DNA of 11,956 nucleotides, taken from the NCBI GenBank assembly GCA_014804285.1, contig JAAVAA010000080.1:24295-36250 (forward strand), written 5' to 3'. Position 1 is the first letter of the stretch. Every line of letters starts with the position of its first letter. Shown in pieces: positions 5,905-11,956 of the stretch. A model generated the notes under the pieces. That model was given only the letters and a program-made list of their open reading frames with translations. It was not told the DNA's origin and ran no database searches. The position numbers and the translations under genes are program-made. This stretch comes from Lachnospiraceae bacterium (GTDB lineage: Bacteria; Bacillota; Clostridia; Lachnospirales; Lachnospiraceae).

Positions 5905-8403
5905 ATGAAATCAACATCAACATCTAGTAAAGGCTTTCAATTGGATATTTCTACCGGATATTTCCAGAATGGCGGCATTAATATTATGGCATTTGACGAT
6001 ATCTATCCTGCCGGACATCAATCGGGTGTAAGCATCATCATGCATGGTCATCGTGTTGCAACCAACGGCGACATCCGTTTTGAGCAGACCCCGGGGCAAT
6101 GGCAGCCCACTCCAAAACAGGAGGACCGCATACTTAATGAAGCGGAAAATACAATTACAACTACGCTCAGCTATCCAAATTTCGCAGGGCATTTAAAAGG
6201 CTTTAATCCAATGATCTATCCCGATCATCAGTTTCAATACGAGGTTGAAGTCAAGGGTACGAAAGATTCTGTGCTTGTAACCGTAAATCTGGATAAACCG
6301 ATACCTGACAAATATGTAGGGAAATTATGTTTCAACCTGGAGCTTTTCCCCGGTTCTTTATTTGGAAAGCCCTGGATCATGGATTCCAAACAGGGAATCT
6401 TTCCGATGCAGGCAAACGGCCCTACTCTTTCCATGCCGACAAACTATCTGCATACGGACGGTTTTCCTGTCCCTGATACAAAGGTGGACAAAAAGCGTCT
6501 TTCAGGAGATAATAAAGGATATAATCCCATCATCGCAGATGATATTATTGCCAAGCCATATGCAACAGGCAGACGATTCACCGTCCAGCCGGATGATCCT
6601 TATAACCGGTTTACCATTGAAACTCTGGAAGCGGACTTGAAATTATATGATGGACGTATGAATCACAATAACGGATGGTTTGTGATCAGCAGCGAAATTC
6701 CTGCCGGCAAGACCAAAGGAGCCATCCAATGGATCATCACCCCTCACGTGGTGAGTGATTGGATTTATCCTCCTGTCATTCAGATTTCACAGGTTGGGTA
6801 TCATACCAGACAACCTAAGAATGCCGTTATTGAACTGGACAAGCATGATACCGTCCGGAAAGACGCAGTTCTCTTTCGAATAACAGAACACGGAGAAGAG
6901 CCGTTTCTTACTCTTTCCGGAGAAGAATGGGGAGATTTTCTTCGCTATCATTATCTGGTATTTCCTTTTACCGAAGTGAAAGATGAAGGACTCTACAAAA
7001 TCCGGTATGGTTCGTCGGAATCTTCTGTTTTCAGAATTGCCGATGATGTATATGACCGCGGAGTATGGCAGCCGGTACTGGAATATTTTCTTCCGGTACA
7101 AATGTGCCACATGCGTGTAAATGAAAAGTATCGTGTATGGCATGGTCTGTGCCATAATGATGATGCCCGTATGGCTCCTGTCAATTGCCTGCATTTTGAC
7201 GGGTACGAGCAAGGACCTTCCACCCTTACAAAATACCAGCCGGGTGACGTTGTTCCCGGATTAAACGTTGGAGGCTGGCACGATGCAGGTGATTATGACC
7301 TGAGAGTAGAATCCCAATCCGGCGAAGCATATATCCTTACACTTGCCTATGAAGAATTTCATGTAGATTATGATGTGACTACCATTGATCAGCTGGCAAA
7401 GGTTACAGAAATTCATCAACCGGATGGCAAAAACGACATCCTGCAACAGATAGAACATGGATTGTTGACGGTTGTCGGTGGTTATCAGTCACTGGGCAGG
7501 TTATACCGGGGTATTATCTCCAGCGGGCTGCGGCAATATGTTCATTTAGGTGACAGCTCCACCATGACAGAAGGAATCATTGGAGATGAAGATGACCGGT
7601 GGGTATTCACAGAAGAAAATCCGCCCCGGGAACTGACAACGGCTGCACATTTGGCTGCAGCATCACGTGCGATGCAGGGATTTAACGATACTTTGAGCGA
7701 TCAGGCTCTGCAGGCTGCCTCGGAGCTGTACGAAATTACAGATGGAAGCGGAAACGCAAGGGTTCCCAAAATTCATGCTGCTGTAGAATTATTTTTAACT
7801 ACAGGGGATCCAAAATACAAAGACTTTCTGATTTCAGAGACAGCATTCATCGCAGCAAACATGGAATCCACAGGATGGATCATCTGCCGCGCGTTGAAAA
7901 AGCTAAATGATGATAGTTTTTCAAAAACTATCCGGGATGCATTACAGCCGCTGAAAACACATTTTGATGAGCAGAGCGCGGAAACCCCTTACGGGATTCC
8001 TTATCGTCCTTATATCTGGGGCGCAGGATGGAATATTCAGCATATTGGTTTTCATTATTATTTCCTGCACAGAGCGTTTCCCGATCTGTTTGGCCCTGAA
8101 TTGATCTTTAATGCGCTGAATTTTGTACTGGGCTGCCATCCGGGATCAAACACTGCTTCCTTTGCTTCCGGCATAGGAACAAAATCAACTACTGTGGCAT
8201 ACGGCTGCAATCGCGCAGACTGGTCCTACATTCCCGGCGGGGTTGTATCCGGTACTGCATTGATCCGCCCTGACTTCCCGGAGCTGTTGGAATTTCCTTA
8301 TCTCTGGCAGCAGATGGAATATGTCTTAGGGGGAGGTTCTTCAACTTATATGTTCCTTGTACTGGCCGCACAACAATTGCTTAACGCAGATCCATGTAAC
8401 TGA
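5905..8403 (+). CDS. Cytosolic GH9 family glycoside hydrolase with Ig-like domain and large N-terminal extension
   Basis: GH9 enzymes are inverting (alpha/alpha)6-barrel hydrolases of beta-linked glucans or glucosaminides. This 832-residue protein has a roughly 285-residue N-terminal region I do not recognise. Next is a cellulase-type Ig-like domain (about 291-378, starting IQISQVGYHTRQPKNAVIEL), then the catalytic barrel (385-826). The base motif GGWHDAGDYD gives D460 and D463. The acid is probably E805 in QQMEYVLGG, near the end as in the family. The usual PHHR substrate-binding motif is not visible; the matching stretch reads CNRADWSYIPGG. No signal peptide is present, so it should act inside the cell on imported oligosaccharides. 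The ATG at 5905 sits ten bases after AGAGGG; an upstream TTG at 5896 is too close to that site. It is the first gene of the operon. Family is firm, specificity unknown; beta-glucosidase or exo-glucosaminidase activity are options. Confidence 0.9.
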   Translation: MKSTSTSSKGFQLDISTGYFQNGGINIMAFDDIYPAGHQSGVSIIMHGHRVATNGDIRFEQTPGQWQPTPKQEDRILNEAENTITTTLSYPNFAGHLKGFNPMIYPDHQFQYEVEVKGTKDSVLVTVNLDKPIPDKYVGKLCFNLELFPGSLFGKPWIMDSKQGIFPMQANGPTLSMPTNYLHTDGFPVPDTKVDKKRLSGDNKGYNPIIADDIIAKPYATGRRFTVQPDDPYNRFTIETLEADLKLYDGRMNHNNGWFVISSEIPAGKTKGAIQWIITPHVVSDWIYPPVIQISQVGYHTRQPKNAVIELDKHDTVRKDAVLFRITEHGEEPFLTLSGEEWGDFLRYHYLVFPFTEVKDEGLYKIRYGSSESSVFRIADDVYDRGVWQPVLEYFLPVQMCHMRVNEKYRVWHGLCHNDDARMAPVNCLHFDGYEQGPSTLTKYQPGDVVPGLNVGGWHDAGDYDLRVESQSGEAYILTLAYEEFHVDYDVTTIDQLAKVTEIHQPDGKNDILQQIEHGLLTVVGGYQSLGRLYRGIISSGLRQYVHLGDSSTMTEGIIGDEDDRWVFTEENPPRELTTAAHLAAASRAMQGFNDTLSDQALQAASELYEITDGSGNARVPKIHAAVELFLTTGDPKYKDFLISETAFIAANMESTGWIICRALKKLNDDSFSKTIRDALQPLKTHFDEQSAETPYGIPYRPYIWGAGWNIQHIGFHYYFLHRAFPDLFGPELIFNALNFVLGCHPGSNTASFASGIGTKSTTVAYGCNRADWSYIPGGVVSGTALIRPDFPELLEFPYLWQQMEYVLGGGSSTYMFLVLAAQQLLNADPCN

Positions 8404-8428
8404 AAACATTTATAGAAAGGAAAAATCT

Positions 8429-9358
8429 ATGCAATTTTTAAAAGGAATTACATTTGCTCCCTTTTGTCCGAAGGGAAGTTTTCAAAAAAAAGAAGCTTAT
8501 GAGAGTTTTGACAATTTAGTTAGCTGTACCGGAGCAAACTTTATTACTCTTGTGCCTAACGGTCTGCAGGAAACTCCTCAGTCGGAAGATATCTCGTACT
8601 CATCCTACGCTACATTATCCGACGAAGAATTGATTCAAATGATCGATTACATCCACGACGCAGGACTCACTATTGCACTAAAGCCTACCGTAAACTGTAT
8701 GAACGGAACCTGGCGCGCACACATTAATTTTTTTGACAAAGACGTACATTGTGAACCCAAATGGAGTAACTGGTTTGCTTCTTATACAAAATTTCAGCTA
8801 CATTATGCGAAAATTGCCGAAGAAACCGGATGTGAAATGTTTATAGCCGGCTGCGAAATGGTTATGTCCGAACGCAGAAGCGATGAATGGAGAAAGCTTA
8901 TTTCTGATATCCGCAGTGTTTATCACGGTCCCGTAACTTATAATACGGACAAATATCAGGAAGACAACATTACCTGGTGGGACTGTGTTGATTATATCTG
9001 TTCCAGTGGATATTATCCTACTAATGACTGGGAGCAGGAGCTTGACCGTATTGAACAGGTTGTCAAAAAGTTTCAAAAACCTTTTTTCTTTGCCGAATGC
9101 GGTTGTATGTCCACACATGGATCATCCAAAGCTCCCAATGACTGGACTTTACACGGTGAAGTTGATCTGAAGGAACAGGCTGACTGGTATACGGCTATGT
9201 TCGAAGCCTGCCGGAAGCGAAGCTGGGTAGAAGGTTTCTGCCTTTGGGACTGGCCATGGAAACAATATCAGGCAAATCAGGCAGAATCCCATTGCGGTTA
9301 TAATATTTATGCAAAACCTGCTCAGGAAGTTGTCAAAAAATATTATGATAAATTTTAA
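8429..9358 (+). CDS. GH113-like TIM-barrel glycosidase (beta-mannanase family)
   Basis: This 309-residue protein resembles GH113, retaining clan GH-A enzymes known mainly as beta-1,4-mannanases or mannobiohydrolases. Features seen are an opening GITFAPF (6-12), TGANFITLVPN (34-44), the likely acid/base E143 in IAGCEM, the aromatic strand end SSGYYPTNDW (192-201), the likely nucleophile E223 in FFFAECGC, and a late WVEGFCLWDWPW (266-277). The two glutamates are 80 residues apart, the same spacing I recall for the Alicyclobacillus mannanase (Glu151/Glu231). There is no signal peptide, so it is probably cytosolic. The ATG at 8429 follows AAAGG by eight bases; the longer in-frame extension back into GH9 has no such support. 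It starts 25 bases after GH9 and ends before a strong hairpin, so both form one operon. Substrate (manno- or gluco-manno-oligosaccharide) is inference. Confidence 0.82.
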   Translation: MQFLKGITFAPFCPKGSFQKKEAYESFDNLVSCTGANFITLVPNGLQETPQSEDISYSSYATLSDEELIQMIDYIHDAGLTIALKPTVNCMNGTWRAHINFFDKDVHCEPKWSNWFASYTKFQLHYAKIAEETGCEMFIAGCEMVMSERRSDEWRKLISDIRSVYHGPVTYNTDKYQEDNITWWDCVDYICSSGYYPTNDWEQELDRIEQVVKKFQKPFFFAECGCMSTHGSSKAPNDWTLHGEVDLKEQADWYTAMFEACRKRSWVEGFCLWDWPWKQYQANQAESHCGYNIYAKPAQEVVKKYYDKF

Positions 9359-9395
9359 AATGCCTACATCTTTTTAGCTACTATATCCCCATTAA

Positions 9396-9428
9396 AATGG
9401 CTGGCGGAAAATTATTCCGTCAGCCATT
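9396..9428. terminator. Bidirectional terminator between the GH113 and permease genes
   Basis: AATGGCTGGCGGAA (9396-9409) pairs with TTCCGTCAGCCATT (9415-9428) over 14 bases with one G-U pair and a five-base loop. The minus-strand side is followed by TTTT directly after the stem; on the plus side a CCCC stretch precedes TTTT. It separates two convergent transcription units, 38 bases after the GH113 stop and 28 bases after the permease stop. Confidence 0.82.
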
Positions 9429-9456
9429 CCCCTTTTATCCCAATTTGTTAAAATAA

Positions 9457-10317
9457 TCAGAATACAATTCCTGCAAATTCCATTACAACTCCGACAAGCA
9501 CCCCGATCACGTACAAGAGTGCGGTAATTCTTATATTTTCTTTTACATTGTCATTTACTTTAAAAAGAACAAGCAGTCCTACTCCCGTCCCGGAAAGAAG
9601 CCCGGAAATCATGGACCCGGCTCCAAGAACCCCTTCCAGATAAAGCTGTGTCAACACAACCGAAGAAGCACAGTTAGGAATCAATCCCACCACCCCCGCT
9701 AACATCGGGCCTAAAACGGGCTTTGACGAAAGGAAAGAAGCAAGCGCGGCATCTCCAATCCATTCAATTACAAGATTCAGCAAAAATGACACCAAAATAA
9801 TAAATACAAAAATCTGAAGGGTATGACTAAATGTCGATTTTAAAATATTACCCTCCCCGCAGTGACAATGATGATGATCACAGATCTGCTCGATTCGAAG
9901 TTCATCTTTATGATCTCCGTTTCTTTTTTGCATCCATAAGTCAACCAAAACCCCTGCAACTATACCAACCGCTGCCTTAAGCAGAAGAATTTTGGCTATA
10001 ACCGGCAGCTTTACATGTTCAGATATCAGTATGGGAAGCATCTCATCCGATGTGGATAAAAAAACTGCCACAAGTGTGCCTAACGTAATAATCCGGCCGG
10101 CATACAAATTGGAAGCCGCTGTGGAAAAACCGCACTGCGGAACCACTCCGAAAACACCACCGAGAGTAGATCCCCATCTGCCTGATTTCTGCAAAATCAG
10201 TCTGGTTTTTTGGCTTGTCTTATGTTCCATATATTCCATCACCAGATATGTGATAAATAGAAATGGAAGAAGCTTTGCTCCGTCCATCAAAGCCTCCGTT
10301 ACTGCGCCAAATATCAT
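9457..10317 (-). CDS. Putative heavy-metal/metalloid exporter, multi-TM permease with internal repeat
   Basis: This 286-residue integral membrane protein resembles the putative 10-TM heavy-metal exporter group (ArsP_2-type, often labelled arsenic efflux). It has about eight hydrophobic segments in two related halves. The first half carries GGVFGVVPQCGFSTAASNLY (53-72) and the second AGVVGLIPNCASSVVLTQLY (207-226), each with a Pro-polar-Cys motif. The halves are joined by a cytosolic or external loop with CDHHHCHCGE (146-155), a plausible metal-binding patch. An STSDEMLP motif (88-95) follows the first repeat. The ATG at 10317 is preceded by AAAGGAGA at good spacing. It follows the acyltransferase gene by 45 bases on the same strand and is probably cotranscribed. 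Transport direction and substrate (arsenite, organoarsenical, Mn, Cu or Zn) cannot be told from sequence. Confidence 0.8.
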   Translation of the reverse strand: MIFGAVTEALMDGAKLLPFLFITYLVMEYMEHKTSQKTRLILQKSGRWGSTLGGVFGVVPQCGFSTAASNLYAGRIITLGTLVAVFLSTSDEMLPILISEHVKLPVIAKILLLKAAVGIVAGVLVDLWMQKRNGDHKDELRIEQICDHHHCHCGEGNILKSTFSHTLQIFVFIILVSFLLNLVIEWIGDAALASFLSSKPVLGPMLAGVVGLIPNCASSVVLTQLYLEGVLGAGSMISGLLSGTGVGLLVLFKVNDNVKENIRITALLYVIGVLVGVVMEFAGIVF

Positions 10318-10362
10318 ATCTCTTCTCCTTTAGGGCATACGCCGTTAATAAAATGACTTTGT

Positions 10363-11157
10363 TTAAAACAAACCCATAGCATTCATTACGGTAAGTATTC
10401 CAAAAACTAGCGGCTGATGAAGCATATAAATAAGCAAAGAATGTCTGCCCAAAAATGCCAGCGGTTCCCATTTTCTGATTAAACAACCGTTCCTGAATCC
10501 TCCGCTTCTTTCCATCATACGATAGATAAAATATCCTGACAAGAACAAAAAGAACCATGGAATAAATGAAAAATAGTCGGTAGAAAAGAACCCCTGCACC
10601 GGAAATCCCAAAAAAGTGGTGAAATAGCTACTGTACAGCATTTGGGGCAGCCTGGCAATATTCCATCCTTCAAACCCCAAAAAGCCACTGTTGACATTTC
10701 TTGTAACAAGAAACAGAAACAACGAAAATAACAGCCCCAGCCCCGGAGACACCTTACTTGATAATTTACTCAGCGGTATCATAAAGAGCATACTGCTCCC
10801 AGTCATGGTAAGTACTCCAAATATAACCCTCTCCTGCGGCATGAAGATCAGCGTAACAGCGCTTACCACCGCACCTGCACCGAAAACAAGTAATCCTCTC
10901 TTTAACGGCTTATGCCCTAATGACCAGCAAAATCCGGAAAGTAGAATGAAACTCCAACAGATACTCTGCTGCCAGATATATGCTCCTGTTCCCTGATACC
11001 ATGTCCAGTTTTTGTAAAAAAGGTACACCAGATCCCAACTGCCATGGTAAACAATCATACTGATCAACACCAGCCCCCGAAAGCTGTCAAGAAGTCCATA
11101 GCGCTGCTTACTGCTTCCATTTATTTTATTTTCCACGTTATCATCCATCCTTATCAT
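10363..11157 (-). CDS. DUF1624 / HGSNAT-like membrane acyltransferase
   Basis: This 264-residue polytopic membrane protein belongs with the bacterial DUF1624 group, related to the catalytic part of heparan-alpha-glucosaminide N-acetyltransferase. It opens with the signature RYGLLDSFRGLVLISMIVYH (19-38), where R27 and H38 are the conserved-looking polar residues. It has about seven or eight hydrophobic helices and ends with GRHSLLIYMLHQPLVFGIL (237-255), a pattern shared with other integral membrane acyltransferases. In these families acyl groups are moved across the membrane to sugars, but the bacterial substrate is unknown. The start is uncertain: ATG at 11157 has only a weak AAAAGA upstream, and an ATG at 11148 or a GTG shortly after are alternatives. 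It precedes the permease in a likely two-gene transcript and is divergent from the GH51 gene. Confidence 0.82.
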   Translation of the reverse strand: MIRMDDNVENKINGSSKQRYGLLDSFRGLVLISMIVYHGSWDLVYLFYKNWTWYQGTGAYIWQQSICWSFILLSGFCWSLGHKPLKRGLLVFGAGAVVSAVTLIFMPQERVIFGVLTMTGSSMLFMIPLSKLSSKVSPGLGLLFSLFLFLVTRNVNSGFLGFEGWNIARLPQMLYSSYFTTFLGFPVQGFFSTDYFSFIPWFFLFLSGYFIYRMMERSGGFRNGCLIRKWEPLAFLGRHSLLIYMLHQPLVFGILTVMNAMGLF

Positions 11158-11196
11158 TTCTTTTGCTATTTTCTACATTACCACAAACAGTTGTAA

Positions 11197-11225
11197 TTGA
11201 CCACCAGCTTTCATTTTGATATATT
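11197..11225 (+). promoter_or_regulatory. GH51 promoter (sigma-A type, extended -10)
   Basis: TTGACC (11197-11202) and TATATT (11220-11225) are separated by 17 bases, each matching consensus in five of six positions, and TGA directly precedes the -10 as an extended element. A second TATAAT at 11231-11236 has only a poor -35. Initiation near 11232 leaves about 50 bases before the ATG. The AT-rich block 11220-11245 may also serve the divergent acyltransferase gene, whose own promoter I could not define. Confidence 0.65.
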
Positions 11226-11282
11226 TTTTATATAATATTTTAAATTTCCCTAAAACAAATACCAAGAGAAAGGAAATGTAAC

Positions 11283-11956
11283 ATGGCAAAACTGATTATC
11301 AATGAGCAAAAAAAGCTGGGGAAAATCCACGAAGAAATTTATGGTCACTTTTCCGAACATTTAGGAAGATGTATTTACGAAGGATTATACGTTGGAGAAA
11401 ATTCCGAAATTCCTAACGTGAACGGTATCCGCAGTGATGTAGTCGCTGCTCTGAAAGATATGAAGATTCCTGTCCTGCGCTGGCCCGGAGGCTGCTTTGC
11501 AGATGAATATCACTGGAAAGACGGAATCGGTCCGAAAGAAACCCGCAAAAAGATGATCAATACCCATTGGGGAGGCGTTCTGGAAGACAATAGCTTCGGC
11601 ACCCACGAATTTATGGATCTCTGTGAGCAATTAGGATGTAAAGCATACATAAATGGTAATGTGGGAAGTGGTACGGTTCAGGAAATGTCTGAGTGGGTTG
11701 AATATATGACTTTTGACGGTGTATCTCCTATGGCAGATCTCCGCCGCAAAAACGGTCGTGAAAAGCCCTGGAAAGTGGATTATTTCGGTGTAGGTAACGA
11801 GAACTGGGGATGCGGCGGAAACATGACTCCCGAATATTACGGAAATCTGTACAGAAGATATCAGACTTATATCCGTGACTACGCAGGCAACGGCAGCATA
11901 TCAAAAATCTGCTGCGGTCCAAACTCATCCGATTATCACTGGACAGAAAACGTTAT
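11283..11956 (+). CDS. GH51 family alpha-L-arabinofuranosidase, 3' end cut by window edge
   Basis: GH51 enzymes release alpha-L-arabinofuranose from arabinoxylan or arabinan oligosaccharides by a retaining mechanism. My translation from the ATG at 11283 gives 224 of the usual 490-500 residues. Diagnostic segments are IHEEIYGHFSEHLGRCIYEG (15-34), VLRWPGGCFADEYHWKDGIG (64-83), NTHWGGVLEDNSFGTHEF (93-110) and GVGNENWGCGG (169-179). The last holds the clan GH-A Asn-Glu pair, with E173 as the acid/base; the nucleophile Glu lies beyond the window. No signal peptide is present, as for other intracellular GH51 enzymes. The ribosome binding site AAAGGA is about eight bases upstream, and a strong promoter precedes it. 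It starts a separate unit from GH9-GH113 but fits the same hemicellulose-use theme. Some GH51 members have other specificities, yet this type is almost always arabinofuranosidase. Confidence 0.93.
   Translation, partial: MAKLIINEQKKLGKIHEEIYGHFSEHLGRCIYEGLYVGENSEIPNVNGIRSDVVAALKDMKIPVLRWPGGCFADEYHWKDGIGPKETRKKMINTHWGGVLEDNSFGTHEFMDLCEQLGCKAYINGNVGSGTVQEMSEWVEYMTFDGVSPMADLRRKNGREKPWKVDYFGVGNENWGCGGNMTPEYYGNLYRRYQTYIRDYAGNGSISKICCGPNSSDYHWTENV

Noticed and set aside
6787..7212. 141-codon open frame on the minus strand inside GH9
   Set aside because: It lies wholly inside a well-supported gene, has no plausible ribosome binding site and no recognisable protein features; it is a shadow frame.
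8357..8428. In-frame 5' extension of the GH113 gene overlapping GH9
   Set aside because: The extension has no ribosome binding site and no family similarity, while the ATG at 8429 has a clear AAAGG upstream and begins at the family's normal N-terminus.
10363..11157. Functional link between the HGSNAT-like acyltransferase and a glucosaminidase-type GH9
   Set aside because: The idea rests on family names only; the genes are on opposite strands and separated by a bidirectional terminator.
11190..11245. Shared AraC operator between the GH9 and GH51 promoters
   Set aside because: Comparing both promoter regions by eye gave only AT-rich similarity and no common motif outside the promoter boxes.

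Overview
The window looks like a chromosomal segment of a low-to-mid GC Gram-positive Clostridia member, probably Lachnospiraceae. The grounds are Firmicutes-style ribosome binding sites (AGGAG/AAAGG), sigma-A-like promoters with extended -10 elements, short U-tailed terminators, a tatD-rsmA neighbourhood, a PAS/GGDEF/GAF/EAL signalling protein and cytosolic GH9/GH113/GH51 glycosidases. The taxon is inferred from protein style only. No mobile element, CRISPR array, phage gene or rRNA was found.

Left part (1-1630): a minus-strand housekeeping pair, tatD followed by rsmA (16S rRNA dimethyladenosine transferase, cut by the window edge). It diverges from a single tRNA-Lys(CTT) gene on the plus strand. 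The tatD and tRNA promoters overlap, with interleaved -10 boxes. The tRNA ends in its own terminator, which converges on the terminator of the next block.

Middle part (1615-5770, minus strand): a 1056-residue c-di-GMP signalling protein (PAS-GGDEF-GAF-Cys-rich PAS-GGDEF-EAL) whose terminator is built into its last codons. Upstream of it is an AraC-type regulator with a cupin sensor domain.

Carbohydrate block (5771-9430, plus strand): divergently from the AraC gene runs a two-gene operon. It encodes a signal-less GH9 enzyme with a roughly 280-residue N-terminal extension of unrecognised type, and a GH113-type glycosidase. The AraC protein is the obvious candidate regulator. The likely job is cytosolic breakdown of an imported beta-linked oligosaccharide (gluco-, manno- or glucosamino-type). 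No transporter lies in the window. A bidirectional terminator ends the operon.

Right part (9457-11956): a minus-strand pair encodes a DUF1624/HGSNAT-like membrane acyltransferase and a two-repeat heavy-metal-type permease with a His/Cys-rich loop. Divergent from it is the start of a GH51 alpha-L-arabinofuranosidase gene, cut by the right edge, with a strong promoter. With the GH9/GH113 operon it suggests a plant-polysaccharide (hemicellulose/glucomannan) lifestyle.

Most of the window is ordinary. The parts most worth a second look are the atypical GH9 protein, the Cys-rich PAS in the c-di-GMP protein, the interlocked divergent promoters, and the His/Cys loop of the permease.
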